Part shown: in pieces, positions 35,847 to 45,888 of the stretch
Position numbering within the stretch: position 1 is the stretch's first letter
How the letters are laid out: each line of letters starts with the position of its first letter
Assembly: GCA_030549205.1 (NCBI GenBank)
Contig: JAUKTV010000010.1
Span: forward strand, 1 to 64,000
Length of the DNA stretch: 64,000 nucleotides
Reading direction: 5' to 3'
From: Apiosordaria backusii
Taxonomy: Eukaryota > Ascomycota > Sordariomycetes > Sordariales > Lasiosphaeriaceae
The notes under the pieces: model-generated
Seen by the model: only the letters and a program-made list of their open reading frames with translations
Told to the model about the DNA's origin: nothing
Databases searched by the model: none
Made by a program: the position numbers and the translations under genes

Positions 35847-36524
35847 ATGAACGTCTTGAATTTGCGCGCGGGCAACCACCCGACTGTTGTGACATTGGAC
35901 GAGGTCACCTCTCGAGGTGAGCCTCGTTTTGCCCAAATGTGGCAGCACTGTCTCTCCCTGGCCTGCGAAATGAGGGTTGGAGGGGGCGCTGGGCTTAGCC
36001 TAGCGGAAGTCAAAGAGCTTTATGCTCAACATGGTCAAAAGACCTTGGAAGAGCTCTACGGAGATGACTCCTTTGGCTCGATCCGGCACGATCCGGCTAA
36101 TATTTCACACGAGGCATTTCACTTGATGGTGTGGCACTCCATCTTTCAAGGGGACCCTGCCTTTCGGAGACATCAATTCCCTTGGTTTCAGGCGCTCACC
36201 AGTGACTATCTGGCGACTCCTAACTACAGAGAAATGTCTAGCGAGTATTCCGAGTATTACGCAATGCAGCAAAGAACGGCAGCGAATACAAGGAATGTCG
36301 TAGGCCAGACGTTGGCCACCTGCAGGGAAACTTGTGACAGTCTCAAGTCCCAACTAAACGAGGCATTGGCAGAGGGAGAGCTGACTCGGTCACTGTTGAC
36401 AGAGGCATTGGCAAAGGCAGAGATGACTCAGTCACAGCTGACAGAGGCGTTGGCCCGTGCTGATGAGCTTGGCGATGTGCTCAAGGCAGCACAAGCGGAG
36501 ACGTCAGAACAACGACGCCAGTGA
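35847..36524 (+). CDS. Hypothetical protein with a C-terminal coiled coil, 225 aa
   Basis: Globular N-terminal part of about 150 residues rich in aromatics (motifs F-H-L-M-V-W-H and F-P-W-F-Q). It is followed by three 14-residue repeats of the form L-T-E-A-L-A-x-A-E-x-T-x-S-x, an obvious heptad-based coiled coil. The frame stops at 36,524, immediately before an ATG at 36,526 in another frame whose product reads naturally. The two may be one protein broken by a frameshift. No signal peptide. Not recognised. Confidence 0.6.
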   Translation: MNVLNLRAGNHPTVVTLDEVTSRGEPRFAQMWQHCLSLACEMRVGGGAGLSLAEVKELYAQHGQKTLEELYGDDSFGSIRHDPANISHEAFHLMVWHSIFQGDPAFRRHQFPWFQALTSDYLATPNYREMSSEYSEYYAMQQRTAANTRNVVGQTLATCRETCDSLKSQLNEALAEGELTRSLLTEALAKAEMTQSQLTEALARADELGDVLKAAQAETSEQRRQ

Positions 36525-36525
36525 T

Positions 36526-36891
36526 ATGTCGGACCAGGAGAAGTGGGAGCGCCTGGTCTACGGCATAGCGGAAGAGCTGGCTTCGTTTACCCCCGAGTTG
36601 GAGGGGCCTGAAGTCCCTTCCCTGAAACGGGTTCTTTACGATCTCGGCGCAATCCCGACTCTAGACAGCTACAAGGACAACTGGATTGACTTTGTCGGTA
36701 ACGGCCCGCAAGATGAATGGCACTGCGTTGTGGACTGCCTAGAGCGAGGACACCATGGAGCGATGATATACCCCTTGGCCAAAGGGGGGAGTATTTGCCC
36801 TGAACACCAAGATGGGAGGTGTCTTTGGGTCAAGCTGCGTCGACCCATTGACGGCCCCGTCAAAACTATTTTCACTCTGACGCCTAGCTAG
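36526..36891 (+). CDS. Hypothetical small protein, 121 aa, possibly the 3' half of the previous gene
   Basis: It starts with ATG two bases after the preceding stop. The sequence is globular and mildly acidic, with H-C-V-V-D-C and a Cys/His spacing I-C-P-E-H-x3-G-R-C near the end that could bind a metal, though this is weak evidence. Such tight spacing is unusual for independent fungal genes. It fits a single gene with one frame break in or just after the coiled-coil repeats. The frame is open upstream to 36,457. Confidence 0.5.
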   Translation: MSDQEKWERLVYGIAEELASFTPELEGPEVPSLKRVLYDLGAIPTLDSYKDNWIDFVGNGPQDEWHCVVDCLERGHHGAMIYPLAKGGSICPEHQDGRCLWVKLRRPIDGPVKTIFTLTPS

Positions 36892-37802
36892 ATTTTCAAC
36901 GTGGGTAATATATACTGATTCTCTGTTGCCTTGCTTCCCGACCTGTGATGTGTGATGTTCTGCCTTTCGTCCCACGTGATATATCGATTCTCTGTTGATG
37001 TGTGACGTTCTGCCTTCTCATGACGTGCCGTAAATTTCAGTACCTTACCTATGTGAATCTGGACAGGCGAAACCTCCCACATAAACTACTAGACACAGGC
37101 ATTCCGATTGCATTTAAAGGCCTGTCGACTATCTAAAAAGCTCTACCGACTATCTTTCAAGGCCTTATGGTTATCTTATCTGGTCTGCCAACTGTGTTTT
37201 GATGCCTGTTGAACACGGGCAGTGCCAGTTTCTTTTTTTGTCCACAGCGTGGAGATGTCCCCTTAACCCCCTTGTACTGTGGAAATTGAGGTGTCAGTTA
37301 TTTTTCCGGTTCTCCGTCAAGCACGCCCATCCCTTTAAGCGGTAAAAAGGCCAATTCTCGCTCTGCACCAATAAAATGAGCTCTCTGCTAACAATTTCTC
37401 AAAGTTGACTCCAAATCCCTTGTAAGTACTATCGCTAACCCTGGAACATACCCTGGAAAGCCATACAAATTGCCCTGTCTTTTGGAATCTTGGCTGTACT
37501 GAAAGGTTCTTGCACGGATCACCAAAAATTGGCCTTTTTACCGGTCAAAGGGATTGGCTGGGTTTGGCAGGGGCACAGGGCGTGGCACCTCTGCACTTGC
37601 CTCTTGGACTGCGATCCACGTGCGATCCAGCAATTGCTTGGGTCAAACCCCCACTAACTAGAGCAAACGACGACAGCCACTCCAAGTCTTAGCTGATTTT
37701 CCCTTTTGCAACACACAACACTACCTTACGCCGTCGCCGAACTTGTAAGACACTCCCACACCTTTTTTGTTGTTATTTCCCGGCACTGACAATTAAAACA
37801 GC
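36892..37802. other. Intergenic, with short direct duplications
   Basis: ATATA(T/C)-GATTCTCTGTTG and GATGTGTGA(T/C)GTTCTGCCTT each occur twice between 36,908 and 37,018. A segment near 37,221 (GTGCCAGTTTCTTTTTTTGT) resembles one at 27,375. No gene seen. Confidence 0.5.
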
Positions 37803-40211
37803 ATGATGCTTCGGACTACCGGCGCCGCTGGCCGTCTCAGGCCCAAGAGGGTGCCCAAGAGGGTCCCGCAACACCTTTGCGAGCCCGCAGACGTTTTCGT
37901 GCCGCAACCCGACCTCCCCGCGCTGCCCCCTTCGCGGCCGAGGGCCCGAGCACGCAATATTCGAGATGAGATACCCAACTCGGACAGCGATGACGAGCGG
38001 CGTCATCGTAGGAGGCAAGGCTCTCTGCGCAGAGATGCCGAGGATGGTGAGGATAAAGTCCAGAAATCTGGATGGGCTGGGGACGGCATGCTCAGGCAGC
38101 CTGACCGTGAAAGCTCTGGTGAAGAGTCAGAGTCCGAATCTGCACAATCAGATAAAGGGCAGGAACCTTCTCAACAAACAGATGTTCCATTTTCTGACCT
38201 GGTTCATGAAGACCAGTTCCCTTTCTATGATCAAAATCTAGTAGGGTCACCACAGGGTCCACAGGGCTATGACGGCGAGTCAGATGCTTTGGCGGATCAG
38301 TCCCGTGCGGACGATCATCTAGCAGACTCACCAGATGAGTCGAGCTTGAGGGGGGATCTTTCTCAAATGCATGGTGACGAGTCAGAGGTTCCACAGGACA
38401 CCCTGATATCCGATCATGAGTCGGCATACGAACCCGATGAGGAAGAAGAAGAAGACGAAGAGGAAGAGCAAGAGCCGAATGACCGAGCTCCCTCTGATGG
38501 TGAAGAAGAAGAAGACGAAGAGGAAGAGCAAGAGCCGAATGACCGAGCTCCCTCTGATGGTGAAGATAAAGAAGAAGAAAACCAAGACGAACAAGACCAG
38601 CCTCCTGGCAAAAGGAACAAACGTCGTGCCAAGGAGGAGATGGCTAGGGAAGCGGTCACGGGAAGCCTTGAAATACCTAGCGTCAAGGGCCTGGGGCCTG
38701 TCATCAGAGACTACGCGGCACGATCTGCAGCAAATCTCAAGGCTGCAAAGGAGTGGCTCGCAAAGAACCGACCGCCCATCAAGAACCTGGCCGAGGCCAA
38801 GGAGGTGCGGCCTCGTTTGGAAATCAATGACAAGGAGTGGACTGCCAAGGACAGGGCCGAAACTGAGAGGCTGTGGCTGAAAGACCCTTTTTACGCTAAG
38901 CTTGTAGATAAGAGTCCCCCAAAGAGCATGTTGACCATGTACAAGATCTTCCTCCGTGTCCACCGATGCTTTCCTGAAGATCTCATCGGCTGCCGGCACA
39001 TGCTGGAGTACGACTTGAGCCAGAACCGGCCGTTCAAGACCGATCGCAGCAGGCCTGGGCGTAATGACACCGAGCCCGTTAAGACCGGGCGCAGTAGACT
39101 TTGGAGCGGACCGTTTTGCGAGAATTTGTACAAGCTGTCCGGCCATCCCATGTGGCAAAACAACCTTGAGCTTCTGGCCTTGGCTATTCAGTACGTCATC
39201 ATCGTCGATACCAATGATCAGAATCCTTGGTCTCCCGAGATTCCACATGGAGATTTCGCCTTCCTGCACGCCATGGTTAGTGAGATGAACAAGCCAGGCG
39301 TCTTGGAGCGTGACACCATGACCGAGATTCGAACCCGCGTCGTGGAGCGGTTGAGGGACACAGAGCGCGCCCAGGCACGCGGCAGAGGTGGCTTACCGTT
39401 GCCGACAGCCGCGCCGGCATCCGCACCCGCAAACGCGTCTCCTCCCGTCTGGAGTCTCTTGTTTGAAAGGATCGAACTGATTGTGGACAAGTCTCGCCCA
39501 AAAAGCAAGGGAAAGAAAGAAAAGGCTGTCTGCACTCGAAAAGCCACCGAGTTTTACCTGGTCCACAATAACCATCTGGAACTTCTGACCCGAGCTCTGG
39601 ATACTGTTGGCCCGGCCGGCTTTCCCATGTATCCACCCGTCGGTCTCATCCACGCTGGTACCAATGGAAGACTTCCCACAGGAGGGTATCCAAACAGTAG
39701 CCAGTATGTGGAGCTTAGAAGTTACGCACAGCTCTGCGAGCGCGAGAGAATTGCGTGGTATAAGAAGAATATGCCCGTCCCCGATGTCGAGGTAGCTTGC
39801 ACTCCGGAGCAGAGGCCCGGGGGTCGCAAGCCGCCAAAGGGCAAACGCCTATCCAAGAGGGTCCGAGGCAAGGAACCCGACGACGTTGTTGTCATTTCCG
39901 ACGATGACGAACCTCCGCGGCCAAAGCGCAGGCGCATCAACAAGAAAGCTCCCGGCGCCACGCAGCCTGTGATCATACCAGTGACGCAGCACACGCAGCC
40001 CGAGTCGGTCATTCCAGAGACCCAATGGTCTAGCCTTGGTCGATTGCAGACTCGAGACCGCTCTGAAACCATCCGGGACACTCCAGAACCTACCGAGAAC
40101 GACCTGGATGCTATTCAGGATGACATTGACGAGAGCGAGGCCGGAACTCCGGCTGTCCCTGACACACCGGATTGGTTCTCCCTTCAGATGATATCGTGGA
40201 TTCTGAGTTGA
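37803..40211 (+). CDS. Hypothetical acidic/basic protein, 802 aa, probably nuclear
   Basis: Long uninterrupted frame. It has a basic Arg/Pro-rich N-terminus, an acidic Ser/Asp/Glu region, then two identical 20-residue blocks (38,441-38,560) made of E/D runs followed by N-D-R-A-P-S-D-G. Next come a K-R-N-K-R-R basic cluster, a globular centre (about 290-650) and a tail with K-R-L-S-K-R and P-K-R-R-R, typical import signals. V-V-V-I-S-D-D-D-E near 695-703 resembles a SUMO-interacting motif. The C-terminal six residues (after 40,187) look wrong: another frame entering at about 40,187 continues sensibly to 40,828, so the true protein is probably longer. I do not recognise a family. Confidence 0.7.
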   Translation: MMLRTTGAAGRLRPKRVPKRVPQHLCEPADVFVPQPDLPALPPSRPRARARNIRDEIPNSDSDDERRHRRRQGSLRRDAEDGEDKVQKSGWAGDGMLRQPDRESSGEESESESAQSDKGQEPSQQTDVPFSDLVHEDQFPFYDQNLVGSPQGPQGYDGESDALADQSRADDHLADSPDESSLRGDLSQMHGDESEVPQDTLISDHESAYEPDEEEEEDEEEEQEPNDRAPSDGEEEEDEEEEQEPNDRAPSDGEDKEEENQDEQDQPPGKRNKRRAKEEMAREAVTGSLEIPSVKGLGPVIRDYAARSAANLKAAKEWLAKNRPPIKNLAEAKEVRPRLEINDKEWTAKDRAETERLWLKDPFYAKLVDKSPPKSMLTMYKIFLRVHRCFPEDLIGCRHMLEYDLSQNRPFKTDRSRPGRNDTEPVKTGRSRLWSGPFCENLYKLSGHPMWQNNLELLALAIQYVIIVDTNDQNPWSPEIPHGDFAFLHAMVSEMNKPGVLERDTMTEIRTRVVERLRDTERAQARGRGGLPLPTAAPASAPANASPPVWSLLFERIELIVDKSRPKSKGKKEKAVCTRKATEFYLVHNNHLELLTRALDTVGPAGFPMYPPVGLIHAGTNGRLPTGGYPNSSQYVELRSYAQLCERERIAWYKKNMPVPDVEVACTPEQRPGGRKPPKGKRLSKRVRGKEPDDVVVISDDDEPPRPKRRRINKKAPGATQPVIIPVTQHTQPESVIPETQWSSLGRLQTRDRSETIRDTPEPTENDLDAIQDDIDESEAGTPAVPDTPDWFSLQMISWILS
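38441..38560 (+). repeat. In-frame 60-bp tandem duplication
   Basis: Two copies (38,441-38,500 and 38,501-38,560) that differ only at the first base. Each encodes an E/D run followed by N-D-R-A-P-S-D-G. Near identity at third-codon positions indicates a recent event. Confidence 0.95.
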
Positions 40212-40828
40212 GCCTCGAATCCGGCGAGATCCGGGAACCCAGCGATCCTGTTGCGTCCGAATCTCATTGTCAAGAGCCCCTGCCGGACACGCAGTCTCCC
40301 GGGACGCTGCCAAGTCTGAGGCCTGTTCGGCTTTCTTTTGGTGTTCAAAGGCCACATAGACACCTCAGCCCTTGTGTCGAGGACCAAATCATGGCTGAGC
40401 AGACACCAAAGTCTTTCTTTTCTAAAAGACAGTCGACAAGGCCTTACCTTCCACTGGATAATCAGGCGTCGCGAGCAGCAACAGAGCCACTCGCCAGCTC
40501 CCGTCCACAACGCCGCCTCGGCACTCCTCCAAGTCCAGAGGCGACATGGCAAGGGCCCCAGCCATCATGGCGGCCGGCGTCACTCACTCGATTGAGTGAC
40601 AGGCCGGTGCGATCGCTGTCACCAGGCACTTTCATGCCAGTTCCTAACAGCGAGGCCGAAGGGCACCAGGTGAAGTGGGCGTTACACGCTCAGCCAACCG
40701 ACAGGCCAGCACGCTCCCTGTCGCCTGCCGAAGCTCGCCCTCTAGTCTTTGGCGTACGTGCAATGCGTGCACAAGGACGGGCGATGGGTTTCGGATGGGG
40801 CCAGGACCATCACTCACGACAAGATTGA
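40188..40828 (+). CDS. Probable 3' exon or frame-shifted end of the 802-aa gene
   Basis: Open in a different frame from the upstream gene, with protein-like composition: an acidic start (D-D-I-V-D-S-E-L), then Pro/Ser/Arg-rich text with a repeated motif (D-R-P-V-R-S-L-S-P and D-R-P-A-R-S-L-S-P). The bases CTTCAG just before 40,188 could be a splice acceptor with a CCTGAC branch at about 40,158. The only phase-compatible donor nearby, GTCGAT at 40,039, is weak. It is either a second exon or the result of a one-base frame break. No ATG of its own is convincing. Confidence 0.45.
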
Positions 40829-40914
40829 CTTGAATAGATTATTGTAATTGAATACTCTTTTCTGTATTTTTCTTCTGAATCCCTGTGACTTTGCATTGTG
40901 ACATGTTATCCCCC

Positions 40915-42878
40915 TTAGCCGTTAAATGGATGCCCATCTCTTGCTATATACACCTTGTTATCTACATTCTTCTTGATCTTCAAGCAGGTTTTGCCGTTGC
41001 ACATGCACTCATCACTTCCCCATCCCTTTGTTTGTGCCAAAGTAGCAAAGCAACATTCCACTCCAACCTCGGCATTGTAAACAAATCCGTACAAGTTCTC
41101 CCAATATTCATCATCAAGCAGTGTCAACATCACACACTCTACAAACATACCCTCATCAATCATCGCATCATCAGCCATATTCATCGAGATCACCCTTTCC
41201 ACTAACCTACCCACACCAAATGCCTCCAGCACCTGGACAACCTTTTCGGCTCGACCCGCTCGTCTAGTCGCGCCCGCTTTCTTTGTCCTTCCTCCAGTTC
41301 TCTCGTCGCTTCTTGTTCGAAGAAGAAAGCTCGTTTCTCAGCTGATCCCGTTGGTGTGTGTGACTTGCTCGAGAGCTTTCTTGACCGTATCCTGCTCGGA
41401 CAAACTGCTCCCGATTCTTGGCTGCGGTGATAGCCGCCTCTGCGGCTTGTTCTCGAGGGCGGCCTGCGCTGAGAGCAGCATCTGCAACCAGTTCCCGATT
41501 CTTGGCTGCGGTGATAGCCGCCCCTGCAGCATGTTCTTGAGTAAGAGCTGCGCTGAGAGCTGCATCTGCATCAGCAATCTTCTTCTTGGCCTCCGCCTCA
41601 GCATCCGCAATCTCCTTTTTAGCTAACGCTCTGGCAGCCGCAATCTCCTTGTCAGCCAGCGCCCTAGCAGCCGCAACCTCCTTCTCCACCAACGCCTGGG
41701 CGTTTGCCATCTGTGTCCTGGTTTCCTCGCGAATAGCCTTATCTGCAGCTCCTAGTTGTGCCACTGCGGTCTTGAAGCCCTCTTCGTACTGCTTGGTGGA
41801 TGCTTTCAGTTGATCAATGTCGACAAGAGACTTTTGTAGCGCGGCCATAAACCCCTTGGCGGATTCGTTTTGTTTCTTGAGGTTCTCTTCATGTGCCTCG
41901 ATCTTGGCGTATGTGTCTTTGCCAGTATCATGCATAACGCTCAAGACTTGGTATTACTCCTTTATCTGGCCCTGCATGCTCTCAATCTCCTGCTGGGTCT
42001 GTCGGCTTTCTCTCTCCCGCTTGTCTGCCTCTGGTTGGCCACATCTGCGGCTTGTTGCTTCTGGAAGGCCTCGCTCTGAGCAGTTTCTGCTTTTGCGTAG
42101 AGATCGTCAATTTTCGCCGCTTTGGCTTTGCTGTCCTCGTCCCGTTCGTTCATCTTGCGCCGCACCTCTTCTGCTTGAGTGAGGGTGCTGCGAAGGGCGT
42201 CAGCGACCATAATGCGGACAAGATTGGGCTCATGGTGATGGCGGGCTGGCGAGTTTCAGGCAAGCGTTAGCAATGACAGTTGTTGCCACTCCGGTTGACT
42301 TCTCCAAACTTACAATGTGGTGAGGGATGCCGCAACGGGTAGGGCGGGAAATGTTGACGCAGGGATACGAATCCTTTTCTCGTGGCCAGGTTGCACCAAG
42401 CTAGATGAACAAGAGAGCTGCCCTTGCGAATAGAGACAGAGACTTGATCGCAGGGCGCTGTCGACGGAGATGGGCGTGGACCTTCTTTGGATGTGTCCTC
42501 GCTGCCATTGTCAGGTACAATCGGCGTTTGACAACGTCTTGGGGAACATATAGCCCAGGCAGTGCCACCGATCCAATCGACGCCGTGATTTGGCATGCTG
42601 CGCAGCGGTGCTGCTGTAGGGCGCTGTCGATGCAATTGTGGCGAGGGCAGACAAAGCTCGGGGCGGAGAAATGGCAGTGATGTCAACGCCTGGAGGCCCT
42701 GCTCGAGCCTACAAAGTAGGTCGGATACCGTCGAGGGATGGTGGGTAGACGACTGAGAGCATCGAGACAGAAAGTTACAAACTGTATGCTTGGGGGATGC
42801 AGTGCCGCAACACTGGGAACTCTCGCTTTTGGTATGTTTGTCGGGTGCTGTAGGAGCAGTTTGCCCTGGGACGGGCAT
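40915..42878 (-). pseudogene. Broken Ala/Glu-rich coiled-coil gene
   Basis: Reading right to left, a frame from 42,878 ends at a clean intron (42,313-42,246: donor GTAAGT, branch GCTAAC, 68 nt) that joins it in frame to an exon starting at 42,245 with the ATG at 42,210. The coding status of the upstream exon is uncertain. The coiled coil then needs a one-base frame change near 42,036, passes a TAA at 41,956-41,954, and continues open to 41,264. It has repeated blocks such as A-A-I-T-A-A-K-N-R-E (twice) and E-K-E-V/D-K-E-I A-A-A-R-A-L. A further frame change near 41,275 would join a last segment (to 40,915) with C-M-C-N-G-K-T-C. Three breaks suggest a decayed gene or missed introns. The role is unknown; it resembles a structural coiled-coil protein. 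Confidence 0.45.
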
Positions 42879-43715
42879 GGTGCTAAGGCTGTGGGGAGAA
42901 TCGTTGGCCTAGAAACCAGGGAAGAAAAGCTTGAAGATCAAATCGAGGGGGATAAAGGCTTGAAGCCGTTGACGATGTTGATACTTTGGAGATACATCGA
43001 GATACGGCGGTGATGAGTGGGAGCAGAAACAGTGACAGTGGTGTGCAAGGCTGTGGGGTCATGATTTGCGGGGCTATTGCCTGCAGCTCGAGTGTAGCAG
43101 TGTCGAAATGCAACGAGTGTTCCCTGGAATATGGACTTGAGATGTCGCTTGACGATCTTGCCGTTTGCAATGGCTGATAGGAACACGGAGATTAGAGGGG
43201 ATATTTCCACGTCGACTTTCCTTTATGAAAAACAAAAAGCAAATGCAAAATGGTAAAACAAAGACACTTGCTAACATTCCATCAAAATGATATTAAAATG
43301 CAACAGAAAGCAATTGAATTCTGAAAGGATTCTGCAACCGAGGGAGCACAGGTGGGTCTGCCAAATCCTTGCATGTCTTCCACCTAGCTGCGGGCAGCAA
43401 GGCCTTGCTTTCTGTCTGTCGTACACCACGGCATCGATACTGGTACGCAATCCCACGGTCGTTCTCTCTGGCCAACAGTTTCCTTCTTGTATTGGGCGCC
43501 TGCAGGGAGGGCGACCGAGCAGCAATCTTCATTGGCATTCGACGGGACCTTCGATTCGCGACTCTCTGTATGCAAAGTAAGCAACCAATCTCCCCAACCA
43601 GAGCACTGGGAAAATACCAACCACCACTGCCTTCGTCTCCCAAATCACCCCAACTCTACGTATTAACTGTCAACAATGTCGTTCACATGGGCGCAATTAT
43701 TTTCCAGAAGACAGC
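42879..43715. other. No supported gene
   Basis: Only short overlapping frames on both strands. Position 43,690 onward (CGCAATTATTTTCCAGAAGA) resembles 45,578 onward (CGCAATTCATTCCCAGAAGA). Both lie immediately before telomere-like repeats. Confidence 0.4.
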
Positions 43716-43795
43716 TAACCCTGAGCCCTAACCGCTAACCCGAATCCCTAACCACTAACCCGAATCCCTAACCGCTAACCCGAAGCCCTAACCGA
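43716..43795 (+). repeat. Telomere-like minisatellite, 20 bp x 4
   Basis: Unit TAACCCGAATCCCTAACCGC with one or two changes per copy. Each unit contains one CCCTAACC and one TAACCC, so it is a degenerate double telomere repeat (CCCTAA)n. A single partial copy (TAACCCGAATCCTAACCGGC) occurs at about 45,603. Confidence 0.9.
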
Positions 43796-43850
43796 TGGCC
43801 TGTAACAAGAGCCCATCACCAACATCAAGCTCGGCTTCAGGATCCAACGA

Positions 43851-45407
43851 GTGACCACGGAGCTGACACTGGAGAGGACAACCCCACCCCGGAAACCCCC
43901 AAGCAGAAGGTCTTTGGATGTATCCCCTGGATGGGACAGAGGAAGGAGACACGGCGGGCTCGCATTATGGTTAAAAACAGTATATGGACGGATGGCTTTA
44001 GCAACGCCTTCTCCTGGGATAGCTCACACAGAATCCGAGCAGCAGGCTCAATTTTGGACGTGTTTACCGCTCACAGCACGAAAAAACAACGTGGCAGCGG
44101 CATCTCCATCGATGCCCCCCTCACAGAACGGCAAAGCCGGCGCCGCAATACCAACAGGCGCATCACTGAGCTCACGCAAGAGATGCTACCTCCAACCCAA
44201 CACCGAACAACTTATCCTACAAATGTCTCCAACTAAGGCCCACAGGATGGCCATCACAAACTCGAGCCCATGGTTCTCCGTCACCACAAGCAGTCTGCCG
44301 CCAAGCAAGGGCGCACCGAACCACACCCTAAAAGGCGGCTCCAAGATGCCAACCACTGCAGTACCAAGCGCCCAAGGCGGCCGAGCTTTCTTCCGTTGAC
44401 ATGGGCGCCGCCGCAAACCAGCAAGTTTCCCCCAAGCCCCTACGCTGGAGCCGCATGAAAAGAAACATGATTACAGTCAACTGCGAAGCAACTCTGGAGT
44501 GCTACAGCACTTGGACTGGATGCCAGGTATCAGGAGATGCAGAACCTGAGCCTATGATTGCTGCCGTGCGCCGATGCAGAGGGGTAAGAGGACACGGAAT
44601 GCGATGAGCTCGACTGTGTATACAACGACCCCGATTACCCCCGAGACATACCCCGATCTTTGCATCGCAAGATTGGCAAACGGAATCACCTCGCACCGCC
44701 AAATGCCAGCAAGTCTCTATCAATGCCCCACCCCCTCGCCATCTCACTGTCTGGTCCATCCCCCCTTTCAAGACAAAAGCCTCTGCTGTGTCAGAGCCCT
44801 ATATACCCAAGGCTATCCAGAGGGGCGACGCTCATGTCGATACAGTGTGGTGGATAAGCCATAGGGACTATGATCGCGAGAGACTTTGGCCGCAGATACT
44901 CTCGTAGTAGGTACTCTGACTACAGACATTCTGACCGTGGATACTCCGCTCATAGCAGAGTCTATGACCGGAAAGATCGCAGCTGCAAGTACTCTGGCCG
45001 CAGAAACGAGCACGCTGGTCATGGAGACAGCCATTCTGATGGTAGAAAATATACCTATCACCTGTCAGTCAAGAAGCAGCCCCAGTCCCTTCCTCCAGTC
45101 ACCTAATGCTTTCTAACGCAGACAGACGCATTTACATATAAGGCCAGCGAAAATGCCTTCCTGCCCCTGGATAGAGTCTCTGGAATCGTCACCGCCTTCA
45201 AGAAGTGTTCAAGGACCACAAGAGGCCGATGGCCACTACCAAGTTTGTCCTCGCGCCCCTGTTCGTTCGGCCTTGCCACCCCAGCTGGCACTCGATCTAG
45301 TCAACCGGACAAGCACGGCAACCCAACGGCCAGGAGATGCCGAGCCTGTTGCTACGGTCACGGTAGACAACAACATGGCCCGTCTGGTGAAGCGCTTCGA
45401 AAAGTGA
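43851..45407 (+). other. Possible decayed or multi-exon gene
   Basis: Frames of protein-like composition appear in succession but in different registers. One ends at 44,236 (it passes through P-E-T-P-K-Q-K-V-F-G near 43,900). A short-period Thr/Leu-rich stretch lies at 44,886-45,060. A third begins after a splice-acceptor-like CTAACGCAG at 45,120 with T-D-A-F-T-Y-K-A-S-E. I could not build a single model with matching phases, so this is either a gene whose introns I cannot place or a remnant. Confidence 0.25.
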
Positions 45408-45888
45408 AATGCCATCGAAGCTGAAAATAACGTCCAAGCTGCACAGACGACTGATGGAACCACGTGGAAAGAAAGACAATCACAGCCAAGCCTACCGGCC
45501 CCGTCATTATGCTCAAGATCTCATTTCCGTCACAACAAACCCCAGGAATAATAATAACACAATCCTACACCGATGGCCGCAATTCATTCCCAGAAGATAG
45601 GATAACCCGAATCCTAACCGGCGGTTCTCAAGATGCGGTGTGATCAACTGCCGAAAACCCTTATTTACCCAGCATCCCAACCAGACATCGAGGTTTCATT
45701 TCTCCGTCCTAGACATTCTCTTAATATCCGAGACCATATTTCCGGATCGCAATTTAGAAGCGCAACAGAGGGCTTTGCAGCTTTGCCTGCTGTTCGAGAT
45801 TTTGATGAAATATCGGTGGTGACCGCCATTCTCTTTTCATCATCCATTTACAATCACCCACTTCCCATCTCCTACCCCCCCTTCCAAA

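Noticed and set aside
38382..39269. 295-codon minus-strand frame with a Phe/Leu-rich run
   Set aside because: It is the antisense of the acidic repeat (GAA/GAG runs read as TTC/CTC); a shadow.
42267..42878. 203-codon minus-strand frame as an independent gene
   Set aside because: A strong intron donor lies inside its end and joins the next exon in frame, so at most its first part is exon 1 or 5' untranslated sequence.
43716..43795. True telomere
   Set aside because: Only four degenerate units, and gene-bearing DNA continues on both sides.
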